In this document: positions 25,858 through 35,154 of the stretch, piece after piece | Numbering within the stretch: the first letter of the stretch is position 1 | Layout of the letters: each line of letters opens with the position of its first letter | Assembly: GCF_018595685.2 (NCBI RefSeq) | Contig: NZ_CP092334.1 | Location: 3,872,001-3,936,000 of the forward strand | Length of the DNA stretch: 64,000 bases | DNA from: Flavihumibacter rivuli | Lineage (GTDB): Bacteria > Bacteroidota > Bacteroidia > Chitinophagales > Chitinophagaceae | Direction of reading: 5' to 3' | Notes under the pieces: model-generated | The model's database searches: none | Told to the model about the DNA's origin: nothing | Seen by the model: only the letters and a program-made list of their open reading frames with translations | Translations under genes and position numbers: made by a program

Positions 25858-26883
25858 ATGAGAGTTGCAATAATTACTCGCGATCAGAATCGCAGCCCTA
25901 AGATTTTGGCAATAGGCCTTCAGGATATGCTAAAGAAAATTGGCATAGAGTCTAAGATTTTCTTTGAATCCACAGGGTATTTGCAACGAATATCTTCGGT
26001 TTTTCGTAGAACACGCTATCCTATTAGCTTTCACTATAGGTTAAGGAGAAAACTGAAACATCTTACTATTGATTGGCAGATTACTAAGGAGTTAAGGCAG
26101 TTTGATATAATTGTAGTCTCAGAATGCACCCCGAATGCCTTTTGGAAGGGTTATATGGATATTGAAAAGCTAAGGGAGAAAACAGGAAAACCAATAGCGC
26201 TTTATGAAGTTTATTATTTAGGAAATTCTGAAACGCACACGAAGGGGTTAAAAGAAAACGGAGATTATGGTATTGAAAGATATGATTGGCACTTCTCTGT
26301 TTCAGATACTACAGAGGTTAAGTCATCTCCTTTAAATGCAATTAAATGGTCTGTTATTGGGTTGAATTTGGATGTTTTTAAGATTGAAGTTAAGAGGCGC
26401 TCAGGTTTTATGACTTGTTTTGATTTTCCTCAATTTGGGTATGAGAAGATACGTAGTGAACAAATGGAAGTCGTTGCTGATCTAGGTATTAACAAAGTTA
26501 TTTTGGAAGGCGAATATGAAATGGAAGAGATCAGAGAAGTGTATTCAATGTCCTCAGTGTTATTTGTTCAATTTCCAGAGGCATTTGGCTTGCCTATTGC
26601 CGAATGTTTGGCATCTGGATGTAAGATATATGTACCTAATATTTATTGGGCTATGTCCTGGCGTCTGCAGGATGAAAATGGAAATTGGTTTTTACCTGAA
26701 GAGTGCTTTACTATCTATAAAGATGCTCAAGACCTTAAGAGTAAATTGTCATATTTCTACAGCAGCTATGATGTTGATAATACACCAAAGCTAATCAGGG
26801 ATGCTTTCTTAAAGTATTATCCTGATTTCTATATTGGTGATGCTAAATCTCTTGAAGTGGGGTTGAGTAATTTAGTTGGTTAG
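25858..26883 (+). CDS. GT-B-like glycosyltransferase, divergent
   Basis: A 341-residue protein in clearly AT-rich sequence. Its C-terminal half has a GT-B donor-site pattern (MSSVLFVQFPEAFGLPIAECLASGC) and then IYVPNIYW. The N-terminal half (VAIITRDQNRSPKILAIGLQ; FDIIVVSECTPNAFWKGY) is a weak match to any family I know. No second glutamate is seen at the usual spacing, so its activity is less sure than that of its neighbours. It is separated from flanking genes by about 100 and 150 bases without repeats. Confidence 0.65.
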   Translation: MRVAIITRDQNRSPKILAIGLQDMLKKIGIESKIFFESTGYLQRISSVFRRTRYPISFHYRLRRKLKHLTIDWQITKELRQFDIIVVSECTPNAFWKGYMDIEKLREKTGKPIALYEVYYLGNSETHTKGLKENGDYGIERYDWHFSVSDTTEVKSSPLNAIKWSVIGLNLDVFKIEVKRRSGFMTCFDFPQFGYEKIRSEQMEVVADLGINKVILEGEYEMEEIREVYSMSSVLFVQFPEAFGLPIAECLASGCKIYVPNIYWAMSWRLQDENGNWFLPEECFTIYKDAQDLKSKLSYFYSSYDVDNTPKLIRDAFLKYYPDFYIGDAKSLEVGLSNLVG

Positions 26884-27032
26884 TTCAATCCAGCAGCTAG
26901 AAGGTTGTCGATTTATGAAGTAAATAAAAATTCTTTTTTAACCCCTTCCATTATTTGTAATCAGCTATTTACTTCAAAATACATTTTGATTAATTCCGAT
27001 GTCTTTCTTGTGATTAAATTTGAAGCCACGGC

Positions 27033-28256
27033 ATGAGTGATAACATTAAGGTTTTACATTTGGTCCCATATCATCATTTATTACCCCCAATGAATGGGGG
27101 TGGATTGCGTTGTTATCACCTGTTGAAGGAAATGAGTGAGCAGTTCGAGGTAGATGCAGTGGTATTGCAGCGACTTTCAGGACCGGTCCAGCCACTTTGC
27201 CCTTACGCTTCATTTATATATCCAACTTCCGGCGAATTTGAGCGGTTTAAAAAGGCGGGTTTGCTTAAAAGGATTTGCCGTTCCCTGGTGTACAAATGGA
27301 ACACCGGTTTTTATCGCCTGGGGGCTGACTTTAATTATTTGCTCATGCGGCATTTGCTGGGGTCGAAGCCATTGGCCCATGATTATGATGTAATTGTTTT
27401 CGAGCATTACCAGAGTATGCTACTGGCTCCTTTGTTGCGGAAAAAGTATCCCAATAGTTTGTTTGTTTTGGATGCCCATAATGTGGACCATCGGTTGTTG
27501 TTGGAAGAGCAGGAGAAAAAGCCGACTGCCAATTTTGACATTCTGTATAAATATGTTCATAGGCTGGAAAGTGAATTGGGGAAATATGTTGACCAGGTTT
27601 GGGTTTGCAGCCAGTATGATGCAGAGATCCTGGCGGAACTTAATAAAGGGGCAGTTAGGATGGTGGTGGTCCCTAATGGGGTGGATACAGATGAAAAACT
27701 TCCTGTTCATTGCAGTAAGCCCATAACTGAACCCATCTTGCTTTTCTGTGGCGACTTGAATACTGTAGCCAATAGTGGCGGTTTGGTTTGGTTTCTTGAT
27801 CAGGTTTACCCTCAACTGAAGGAGCGGTTCAAAGGGATTAATTTGCTTATTGCAGGAAGTGGAAATGATAACCCCATTTTCAATCAGTATAAGGAGGATC
27901 CTTCCGTAACTTTCATGGGAAGGGTTGATGATCTCAGGGAATTTTATTCCCTTGGGCATATCTCCATTGCGCCATTATTGGTAGGTAGTGGTACCCGCCT
28001 GAAAATCCTTGAGGCGTTAAGTTTCGGTATTCCAATGGTTGCTACAGGCAAGGGCGCTGAAGGTGTTGATTATATCAATGGAAAGCATTTGAAGATAGCA
28101 GATGCTCCCAACGAGTTTGGACAGGCCATTGCGGAATTGATAAATGATGGCGAACTGAGAAGGACATTGGCTACCAACGGGCGTGAGTTTGTTGTAAATA
28201 ATTTTGATTGGGGGGTGATCGGCAGAACAGCAATTAATAGTTTAACCAGAATCTGA
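27033..28256 (+). CDS. glycosyltransferase family 4 (GT-B)
   Basis: A 407-residue GT4 enzyme. The acceptor domain begins VLHLVPYHHLLPPMNGGGLRCYHLL, with GGG as the sugar-binding loop, and has FVLDAHNVDHRLL. The donor domain has LLFCGDLNTVANSGGLVWFL, FMGRVDDLREFY and the E-x7-E region in LVGSGTRLKILEALSFG. This resembles the group of sugar transferases acting on polysaccharide intermediates. GC composition is near the genome background, unlike its left neighbour. It ends three bases before the next gene. Confidence 0.9.
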   Translation: MSDNIKVLHLVPYHHLLPPMNGGGLRCYHLLKEMSEQFEVDAVVLQRLSGPVQPLCPYASFIYPTSGEFERFKKAGLLKRICRSLVYKWNTGFYRLGADFNYLLMRHLLGSKPLAHDYDVIVFEHYQSMLLAPLLRKKYPNSLFVLDAHNVDHRLLLEEQEKKPTANFDILYKYVHRLESELGKYVDQVWVCSQYDAEILAELNKGAVRMVVVPNGVDTDEKLPVHCSKPITEPILLFCGDLNTVANSGGLVWFLDQVYPQLKERFKGINLLIAGSGNDNPIFNQYKEDPSVTFMGRVDDLREFYSLGHISIAPLLVGSGTRLKILEALSFGIPMVATGKGAEGVDYINGKHLKIADAPNEFGQAIAELINDGELRRTLATNGREFVVNNFDWGVIGRTAINSLTRI

Positions 28257-28258
28257 GA

Positions 28259-29098
28259 ATGGAAAGGCCTTTAGTAAGTGTATTGATGACTTCCTATAAC
28301 AGGGAGAAATATATAGCGGATGCCATTGAAAGCGTATTGGCCTCTACTTGGAAGGAACTTGAATTGATCATCTGTGATGATGGCTCCAAAGATAAGACTG
28401 TAGAAATTGCGCGTGCATACGCCGAAAAAGATACCCGCGTGAAGGTATTCATTAATGAAAGGAACCTGGGTGATTATCCCAACCGGAATAAGGCAGCTTC
28501 CCATGCGCAGGGTAAATACCTGAAATATGTGGATGCAGACGACCTGATCTACCCATGGGGACTTGCGCATTTGGTGGAATGTATGGAAGCCAATCCAGTG
28601 GCAGGATGGGGTTTATGTTCACTAAACCAGGACAAGGAGCGGATATTTCCTTTTGTGCTGAAGCCTGAGCAGGCCTATCTTTATCACTATAAGGGCCCCG
28701 GTCTTTTTCATAAAGCTCCACTTTCTGCCATCATCAGGAAAGATGTTTTTAATGCCGTAGGTGGATTTTCCAATATGCGGATGGTTGGGGATTTTGAAAT
28801 GTGGCATCGCTTGGGTCAACGATACCCGGTATTGTTGATGCCGCATGGCATGGTTTGGTACCGTGTGCATGGAGAACAGGAAATGAATAGTTTTAAGAAT
28901 TTTGAAGGCGCATATGATTCCATTATGGTTAAATATCTGACTTCAAATGCCAGTCCATTGAGTTTAAAAGATCGCAGGGATTGTATTAATTCGATTAAGA
29001 GAGTTCTCCAAAGGAAGATGGCAAAAGCTATAATTAAACTTGATAAGAATAGCTATGTAGTATTCAATGATTTGATTAAAGAGTTAAATAATATTTAA
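28259..29098 (+). CDS. glycosyltransferase family 2
   Basis: A 279-residue GT-A protein: PLVSVLMTSYNREKYIADAI, LELIICDDGSKDKTVEIA, NPVA and the metal site YVDADDLIYP. SAIIRKDVFNAVGGFSNMRMVGDFEMW is the acceptor-side segment with its acidic residue. The end of the gene from about 28,880 is AT-rich while the start is not. Its stop is immediately followed by the next ATG (29099), so tight co-translation is likely. Confidence 0.88.
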   Translation: MERPLVSVLMTSYNREKYIADAIESVLASTWKELELIICDDGSKDKTVEIARAYAEKDTRVKVFINERNLGDYPNRNKAASHAQGKYLKYVDADDLIYPWGLAHLVECMEANPVAGWGLCSLNQDKERIFPFVLKPEQAYLYHYKGPGLFHKAPLSAIIRKDVFNAVGGFSNMRMVGDFEMWHRLGQRYPVLLMPHGMVWYRVHGEQEMNSFKNFEGAYDSIMVKYLTSNASPLSLKDRRDCINSIKRVLQRKMAKAIIKLDKNSYVVFNDLIKELNNI

Positions 29099-29842
29099 AT
29101 GCTTTTTGCCAAGAAGGTTTTTAATTTTTTTTCAAATTTGATTAGAGGCTTTTATTGGATTCTATATTCGTGGAAATATGATATAGGTCAAAGAGCTTCA
29201 GTTGATTGGAGTTCAAGAATTGAAGGAAGGGGAAATGTTGTATCAGGAAGTGACTTTAGAATGGAGGGGAATTCAAAATTGATTTTGGCTAAAGGATCAA
29301 ATTTAACTGTAGGTGATTATTGTTATATAGGAAAAAATACTTCAATTGTTTTAAGTGAGAATTCTGAGTTTACAATTGCGAATAGATCTGGAATCGAGTC
29401 ATCTTCATTTATAATTGTTCATAGTAAATGGGAGTTTGGAGAGGGTAGTTCGATAGCATCGTTTTGTCAGATTTTTTCAAGAGAGCACGGCATTTCTGGG
29501 AAGTTTATCGTTGGTAATGGTAGTCGAGTTGGAGATTATTCAATTATTGATGTTAGCGGTGATATCTATATAGGGAATAATGTTGCAATTGGTCCACGAG
29601 CAACAATATATACACATGACCATGATTATAGGAATAGTCGGGCTATACCATGGAAAGGTAAAGCATTGACCAAAGCAATATCAATTGAGGATGGTGTTTG
29701 GATTGGTTCCAATGTTACTATTTTGCCTGGCGTAACAATTGGAAAAGGTGCTATAGTGGCCGCTGGTTCTGTAGTAAACAAAAGCATTGAGCCGTTTTCT
29801 CTCTATGGAGGAATTCCTGCAAAGAAGATTAAAGAACTTTGA
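29099..29842 (+). CDS. hexapeptide-repeat acyltransferase
   Basis: A 247-residue protein in AT-rich sequence. A hydrophobic start (FNFFSNLIRGFYWILYSW) is followed by left-handed beta-helix repeats (LTVGDYCYIGKNTSIVL; NNVAIGPRATIYTHDHDY). The catalytic histidine region is YTHDHDYRNSRAIPW and the C-terminus has VWIGSNVTILPGVTIGKGAIVAAGSVV and GGIPAKKI, the WbbJ/maltose-acetyltransferase pattern. It probably O-acetylates a sugar of the repeat unit. The N-terminal hydrophobic stretch may attach it to the membrane. Confidence 0.87.
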   Translation: MLFAKKVFNFFSNLIRGFYWILYSWKYDIGQRASVDWSSRIEGRGNVVSGSDFRMEGNSKLILAKGSNLTVGDYCYIGKNTSIVLSENSEFTIANRSGIESSSFIIVHSKWEFGEGSSIASFCQIFSREHGISGKFIVGNGSRVGDYSIIDVSGDIYIGNNVAIGPRATIYTHDHDYRNSRAIPWKGKALTKAISIEDGVWIGSNVTILPGVTIGKGAIVAAGSVVNKSIEPFSLYGGIPAKKIKEL

Positions 29843-29877
29843 TATTTTCAATTTTCCATTCAAGTTAATGACTGGAA

Positions 29878-29901
29878 TTGTGAATTCCTGTTAATTCACA
29901 A
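29878..29901. other. intergenic hairpin
   Basis: TTGTGAAT (29878-29885) and ATTCACAA (29894-29901) form a perfect eight-base stem with an eight-base loop in the AT-rich gap before the Gfo/Idh gene. No T-run follows; a weak terminator or processing site is possible. Confidence 0.4.
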
Positions 29902-30000
29902 CTGCGGAATTTTGTCAGAATTCAAAGTTGTATTCAGTTTCGTTGACAATAAGTTGTTTTCGGCTTTTAAAAAAATAAAATAAATAAATTCAAAAAAGAA

Positions 30001-31014
30001 ATGAGTGCTTCTGTAAAAATTGGCATTATAGGATGTGGTAGGATTGCTCAAAGACATGCAGAGCATATTAATAATAAGGCTTTGTTGGTTGCAGTATGTG
30101 ATATTGATCCTGGAAAGGCAGATGCTCTTGCAGTAAAGTATAATGCTAATCCATATTACTCAGTAGAAGACATGTTAGCTTCTGAAACTCAAATGGACGT
30201 TGTAGCAATTTGTTCTCCAAATGGACTGCATGCCGAACATGCCATCAAGGCCTTGAATAAAGGATATCATGTATTATGTGAAAAGCCTATGGCACTGACT
30301 GCAGTAGATTGTGGTGAAATGATTAAAGCTGCTGAACGGGCTAATAGGCGTTTGTTTGCAATCAAACAGAATCGGTTCAATCCGCCAGTCGAAGCTGTAA
30401 AGCGCATTTTAGAAGAAGGTCGTTTAGGTAAGGTTCTTAGTATTCAACTAAGCTGTTTTTGGAATAGGAATCCAGATTATTACCATAACTCCTGGAAAGG
30501 CACACTAAAGTTAGATGGTGGTACTTTATACACTCAGTTTAGTCATTTTATTGATCTTTTATACTGGATGATTGGTGATGTTAAACATGTGCAAGCTTTT
30601 ATGGGTAATCTTGCTCATCAAGGAATTATTGAGTTTGAAGATACTGGGGTAGTTATTTTGGAGTTTAATAATGGAGCAATTGGAACCATAAATTACACCG
30701 TAAATAGTTACAATAAAAATATGGAGGGGTCCCTTACAATTTTTGGTGAAAAGGGGACAGTTAAAATAGGAGGTCAGTATCTTAATGAACTAGAGTATCA
30801 GCAGATTGAAGGTTATGTTATTGACGATTTGCCAGAAGGTAATAAAGCAAATAATTACGGAAATTATCAGGGTTCAATGAGTAATCATGATAAGGTATAT
30901 GATAATTTGATTGAGGTTCTCTGTAATAATGCTACAATTTCAACTAGTTCATTTGAGGGTTTGAAAACTGTTGAGATTATTGAAAGGATCTATCGTGCGG
31001 CGGTTAAATTGTAA
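30001..31014 (+). CDS. Gfo/Idh/MocA-family sugar dehydrogenase, WlbA/WbpB-like
   Basis: A 337-residue NAD-dependent oxidoreductase with Rossmann motif GIIGCGRIAQRHAEH (8-22) and the catalytic EKP motif CEKPMALT, Lys95. The C-terminal domain has GGTLYTQFSHFIDLLYWMIGDVKHV, where HF-x-D is the substrate-side signature of this group. It is followed by an acyltransferase (31041) and a DegT aminotransferase (31520), the set that makes 3-acetamido sugars from UDP-GlcNAcA in WbpB/E/D and WlbA/C/B systems. By analogy it would oxidise the 3-hydroxyl of a UDP-GlcNAc-type sugar. The required UDP-GlcNAc 6-dehydrogenase is not in the window. Strongly AT-rich. Confidence 0.88.
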   Translation: MSASVKIGIIGCGRIAQRHAEHINNKALLVAVCDIDPGKADALAVKYNANPYYSVEDMLASETQMDVVAICSPNGLHAEHAIKALNKGYHVLCEKPMALTAVDCGEMIKAAERANRRLFAIKQNRFNPPVEAVKRILEEGRLGKVLSIQLSCFWNRNPDYYHNSWKGTLKLDGGTLYTQFSHFIDLLYWMIGDVKHVQAFMGNLAHQGIIEFEDTGVVILEFNNGAIGTINYTVNSYNKNMEGSLTIFGEKGTVKIGGQYLNELEYQQIEGYVIDDLPEGNKANNYGNYQGSMSNHDKVYDNLIEVLCNNATISTSSFEGLKTVEIIERIYRAAVKL

Positions 31015-31040
31015 AGATTTAATGAATAAATTTTATTCGA

Positions 31041-31511
31041 ATGTTCCATCCACAGATATTTGAGTGTAAAGTTCGCGAGGATGTTAAATTTGGTGAAAAT
31101 GTGCGTATTGTTATGCCTTCTAATCTTTACGGCTGTACAATAGGAGAAGATTCTTTTGTAGGACCATTTGTTGAAATTCAGAAAGATGTCATAATAGGCA
31201 AAAGGACAAAAGTTCAATCACACTCGTTTATTTGTGAGTTGGTTACTATAGGAAATGATTGCTTTATTGGTCATGGAGTGATGTTTATTAATGATCTTTT
31301 TTCAAGTGGTGGACCTGCGCGAGGTAATAAGAGTTTATGGAAGTCAACAGTTGTAGGCAACAATGTTTCAATTGGTTCAAATGCCACTATTCTTCCCGTT
31401 CAAATCTGTGACAATGTAGTTATTGGTGCTGGTGCAGTAGTTACGAAGGATATTTTGTTACCTGGGATTTATGCGGGAAATCCTGCCAGAATAATTAGGT
31501 CTATTAAATAA
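31041..31511 (+). CDS. hexapeptide-repeat N-acetyltransferase, WbpD/WlbB-like
   Basis: A 156-residue left-handed beta-helix enzyme. Repeats run from FECKVREDVKFGENVRIV to VVIGAGAVVTKDIL; FICELVTIGNDCFIGHGVMFINDLFSSGG contains the loop that precedes the active-site region, and GNPARIIRSIK is the usual end. Adjacent to the dehydrogenase and aminotransferase genes it is expected to acetylate the new 3-amino group of a nucleotide sugar. Shorter than, but related to, the protein at 12174-12677. Eight bases separate it from the next gene. Confidence 0.88.
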   Translation: MFHPQIFECKVREDVKFGENVRIVMPSNLYGCTIGEDSFVGPFVEIQKDVIIGKRTKVQSHSFICELVTIGNDCFIGHGVMFINDLFSSGGPARGNKSLWKSTVVGNNVSIGSNATILPVQICDNVVIGAGAVVTKDILLPGIYAGNPARIIRSIK

Positions 31512-31519
31512 AAGAATAC

Positions 31520-32623
31520 ATGAAAGTTCCATTTGTTGATCTAAAAGCTCAATATTTAAGCATCAAAGGCGAGATTGATGTAGCAATTAGATCTGTTATC
31601 GAAGAAACTGCATTTATTGGCGGGAAATATGTTGATAGCTTTGAACGTGATTTTGGAAATCTTTATGGGGTTGATCATGTTGTGTCTTGTGCTAATGGCA
31701 CTGATTCTCTATATATAATTATGAAGATGCTTGGAATTGGTTCTGGTGATGAAGTTATTACTGTTGCTAATAGTTGGATTTCAAGTTCTGAAACTATTAG
31801 TCAAACTGGTGCAACTCCTGTATTTGTTGATATTGATCCCAATTTTTATAGTATCGATGAGCTGTTGTTAGAAGGTGCTATAACCTCTCGGACTAGAGCT
31901 GTAATAGCAGTTCATCTTCATGGACAGATGTGCGAAATAGAGCTGATTAAGGGTATTTGCGATAAGCATGGGCTTTATCTTATTGAGGATTGCGCTCAAT
32001 CTCATTTTTCTGAGTTTAAGGGAAAGAGAGCGGGGTTATTTGGAATTGCGGGCTCATTTAGTTTCTATCCTGGTAAGAATTTGGGTGCTTATGGAGATGC
32101 CGGGTGTATAATTTCGAATAATAGCTCCTTTGCTGATAAATGCAGGATGTTTTCTAGACATGGCGCATTAAAAAAGCATCAACACCAAATAGAAGGAATT
32201 AACAGTCGCTTGGATGGAATTCAGGCAGCAATTTTGAGTGCTAAATTACCGCACATACTAAATTGGACTTCAATGCGCATTTATAATGCAAGTTTATATA
32301 ATAAATATTTATCTGATATTCCTCAGGTATTGATCCCTCGTTGTAGACCAGATTCAGTTCACACCTATCATTTGTATGTAATTAGAGTAAAAAAACGTGA
32401 TGAGCTGATGGAATTTTTGACAAAAAGTGGTATTGAGACTTCTATTCATTACCCAACTGCTTTACCTAATTTGCCAGCTTATAAATATCTAGGAAAGAAT
32501 CCAGATGATTATCCTGTTGCTTCATCAATGCAGTCAGAGATCCTTTCTCTTCCTATGTACCCGGAGTTAACTGAAGATCAAATTCAGTATGTAGCCCGTA
32601 CTATTCAAGAGTTCTATGCCTGA
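31520..32623 (+). CDS. DegT/DnrJ/EryC1/StrS-family sugar aminotransferase, WbpE/WlbC-like
   Basis: A 367-residue PLP enzyme. VPFVDLKAQYLSIKGEID is the family start; ANGTDSLYI (58-66) binds cofactor phosphate; LIEDCAQSH has Asp157 and Gln160 contacting PLP; SFYPGKNLGAYGDAG has the Schiff-base Lys186. The reaction is transfer of an amino group from glutamate to the 3-keto nucleotide sugar made by the dehydrogenase at 30001. Overlaps the next gene by eight bases. AT-rich like its neighbours, supporting inheritance of this three-gene set as one unit. Confidence 0.92.
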   Translation: MKVPFVDLKAQYLSIKGEIDVAIRSVIEETAFIGGKYVDSFERDFGNLYGVDHVVSCANGTDSLYIIMKMLGIGSGDEVITVANSWISSSETISQTGATPVFVDIDPNFYSIDELLLEGAITSRTRAVIAVHLHGQMCEIELIKGICDKHGLYLIEDCAQSHFSEFKGKRAGLFGIAGSFSFYPGKNLGAYGDAGCIISNNSSFADKCRMFSRHGALKKHQHQIEGINSRLDGIQAAILSAKLPHILNWTSMRIYNASLYNKYLSDIPQVLIPRCRPDSVHTYHLYVIRVKKRDELMEFLTKSGIETSIHYPTALPNLPAYKYLGKNPDDYPVASSMQSEILSLPMYPELTEDQIQYVARTIQEFYA

Positions 32624-33779
32624 AGTTCCTGACTTTAAATTGACAGGTAAAGTTATATTGGTCATATCTCCACAAGAGTGGGGTAAAATGTTTGTGTCTA
32701 AACACCATTATGCGATAGAGCTGGCAGGTCGTGGAAATGACGTTTATTTCTTAAATCCTCCTTCTTCAAGTGTTGGTTTTGATGTATCATTTACCCAGCT
32801 TAAAGAATACCCAGGTTTAACTATAATTGATCATCAATTATGGTTCCCAGTTAATTTAAAGTTCCATGCAATAAGTGTATTTCATTTTTTAATGAGCTTT
32901 CATATTAGAAGGGTTCTAAAAAATCTTCCTAAGAAGCCTGATATAATATGGTCATTTGATTTAGGTAACTTCTATCCATTTAATCTTTTCCCCAATAAAT
33001 CTTTAAGAATATTTCATCCAGTTGATGAGCCACTTAATAAGACAGCATTTGATTCTGGCGAGGGGGCAGATTTGGTGTTATCGGTAACAAATGAAATATT
33101 GAGTAAGTATGCTTTTATAAACTGCCCTAAGTTTTTCATTCAACATGGTGTAAGTGCATCGTTTTTAGATGTAAAAGTGAAATCTTCAGTAGGAAAGCCT
33201 ATCAGGGTTGGATTCTCAGGTAATTTATTAAGGCGCGATATTGATAGGTTAACATTGTTGCGATTAATTAAGGAGAATAGTGATCTCGTGTTTGATTTTT
33301 GGGGAAGTGTTAAAGTTTCTTTTTCAAACTTGGGGGGTGATATGGGTAAAGAAACTAGAATGTTTATTGAAGAATTGCAAAATCAGCCTAACGTAGTTCT
33401 GCATGGACCTGTATCAGCAAAAGAATTAGAGCTTGGGCTTGCAAGTGTGGATATGTTGTTAATTTGTTATGATATTAGCAAAGATCAATCTGGAGGTACT
33501 AATTATCATAAAGTAATGGAGTATTTAGCAATCGGGAAAGTGATAGTTTCAAATAATATTACAACCTATGCTGGAAGAGATGATTTAATTACTATGTGTA
33601 AGAGTAGAAAGAATAATGATGAATTACCAGGGTTGTTTAAAAAGGTAGTTAATAGTCTTGAATATTATAACTCTACCTTAATGGTTGAAGGAAGACGGTC
33701 CTACGCTGCTGAGAATACATATAGAAAGCAAGTTCAGCGCATAGAAGAATTATTGGGAAATATTAAAATTAGAATATAG
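32616..33779 (+). CDS. GT-B glycosyltransferase
   Basis: A 387-residue protein in AT-rich DNA overlapping the aminotransferase gene by eight bases. The N-terminal part has VILVISPQEWGKMFVSKHHYAIELAGRG; the middle has SLRIFHPVDEPLN and DLVLSVTNEIL; the C-terminal part has FSGNLLRRDIDRLTL and the donor loop GGTNYHKVMEYLAIGKVIV. This order of motifs resembles WelK/TuaH-like GT4-related enzymes. It lacks one of the paired glutamates, so details of catalysis are unsure. Probably transfers the diacetamido sugar made by the three preceding genes, an inference from linkage. Confidence 0.75.
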   Translation: MPEVPDFKLTGKVILVISPQEWGKMFVSKHHYAIELAGRGNDVYFLNPPSSSVGFDVSFTQLKEYPGLTIIDHQLWFPVNLKFHAISVFHFLMSFHIRRVLKNLPKKPDIIWSFDLGNFYPFNLFPNKSLRIFHPVDEPLNKTAFDSGEGADLVLSVTNEILSKYAFINCPKFFIQHGVSASFLDVKVKSSVGKPIRVGFSGNLLRRDIDRLTLLRLIKENSDLVFDFWGSVKVSFSNLGGDMGKETRMFIEELQNQPNVVLHGPVSAKELELGLASVDMLLICYDISKDQSGGTNYHKVMEYLAIGKVIVSNNITTYAGRDDLITMCKSRKNNDELPGLFKKVVNSLEYYNSTLMVEGRRSYAAENTYRKQVQRIEELLGNIKIRI

Positions 33780-33968
33780 TTTTCTCATTGATATTGATTC
33801 GATTACTTGATTTATTGAATGATTCCTTGGTAATTTTATAATGTATATTTCTTGTTTCTTTTGCTTCTTTGAATGATTTGTGATTTTAATTCAATAGTGT
33901 TTTTTTGGCGGTTAATTCAAGTTTCTTGAATCATGGAGTGTTGTGTAAATAATCGGATAAATTATTAG

Positions 33969-35153
33969 ATGTCGAATCTTAGCATTTCTTACTTCATCAG
34001 CCACCCTATACAGTATTTCGCTCCTTTGTTCAAGGCACTTGCCAGGGAGGTAGATCTAAAAGTGTATTATTTTTCCGACGCAAGTATCAAAGGGGACCTG
34101 GATAAGGAATTTGGGACAAAGATAAAATGGGATATCCCATTACTTGAAGGGTATGCTTCAGAGTTTTTGCCCAACTATGCGGGCTCCGGAAGTTTGGACA
34201 ATCATCTTTTCGATGTTTTCAATCCCGGGGTGATCAGCAGGATCATGAAGGATGGACGGGATATCGTCATTGTCAATGGGTGGTCCTATAGCTCAACCTT
34301 ACTGGCCATTGTTGCCGGCAAGCTGGCCGGCAAACAAGTATGGTTAAGGGCTGAATCGCCACTGAACCAGGAGCTCCGCAAGGCTTCCTGGAAACTGACC
34401 CTGAAAAAGACCTTCCTGAAGTATTTCCTGTTCAAACCCTTTATAGATAAGTTCCTCTACATAGGTTCCCAAAACAAGGCTTTCTATCAATATTTCGGTG
34501 TGCCCGAACACCGGCTCATTTTTACCCCCTATGCGGTGGATAATGATTTTTTCCAGGCAGCCCATGTTTCCATGAAGGGGAAGGAGGAGGAGATAAAGCG
34601 GCAACTGCAACTGCCGGCCGGAAAGAAAGTCCTTCTCTTTTCAGGAAAGTATATTGAAAAGAAGCGGCCGATGGACCTGCTTAAGGCCTTCCATCTCTTG
34701 AACCGGGATGACCTTGCCCTGGTGTTTGTTGGCGAGGGGGAACTCAGGCGCCAAATGGAGCAATATATACGTGAATACCATTTGAACAACGTGTTCCTTA
34801 CCGGATTTGTCAACCAGTTGGATATTCCCAGGTACTACCAGGTTGCAGACATCTTTATCATGTGCTCCGGTATCGGCGAAACCTGGGGCTTGTCGGTGAA
34901 TGAGGCCATGAATTTTGAAAAGCCCGTGATCGTATCCAGGACCTGTGGCTCCAGCTATGACCTGGTAAAGGATGGCGTGAATGGCTATACTGTGGAAGAA
35001 GGGGATGTGGATGGTTTAGCCGATGCCATCCGGAAGATCATAGAGGTGGAAGGGTTCGCTGAAAAGGCAGGGAAGGCTTCAGGTGAGATCATCCGGGATT
35101 TTTCTATAGGCCAGATCGTAGCGCAAATTGCCAATAATGTCAAGAAAGGGTAG
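33969..35153 (+). CDS. glycosyltransferase family 4 (GT-B)
   Basis: A 394-residue GT4 enzyme. ISYFISHPIQYFAPLFKALA is a family-typical start; LLFSGKYIEKKRPMDLLKAF begins the donor domain; FVGEGELRRQMEQYI, VFLTGFVNQLDIPRYY and IMCSGIGETWGLSVNEAMNF follow, with the paired glutamates. AT content returns to the roughly 50% GC background exactly at this gene, so its 5' flank (33,780-33,968, AT-rich and gene-free, with a small ATTCAAG / CTTGAAT hairpin at 33915-33931) is probably the edge of the acquired block. Confidence 0.9.
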   Translation: MSNLSISYFISHPIQYFAPLFKALAREVDLKVYYFSDASIKGDLDKEFGTKIKWDIPLLEGYASEFLPNYAGSGSLDNHLFDVFNPGVISRIMKDGRDIVIVNGWSYSSTLLAIVAGKLAGKQVWLRAESPLNQELRKASWKLTLKKTFLKYFLFKPFIDKFLYIGSQNKAFYQYFGVPEHRLIFTPYAVDNDFFQAAHVSMKGKEEEIKRQLQLPAGKKVLLFSGKYIEKKRPMDLLKAFHLLNRDDLALVFVGEGELRRQMEQYIREYHLNNVFLTGFVNQLDIPRYYQVADIFIMCSGIGETWGLSVNEAMNFEKPVIVSRTCGSSYDLVKDGVNGYTVEEGDVDGLADAIRKIIEVEGFAEKAGKASGEIIRDFSIGQIVAQIANNVKKG

Positions 35154-35154
35154 G

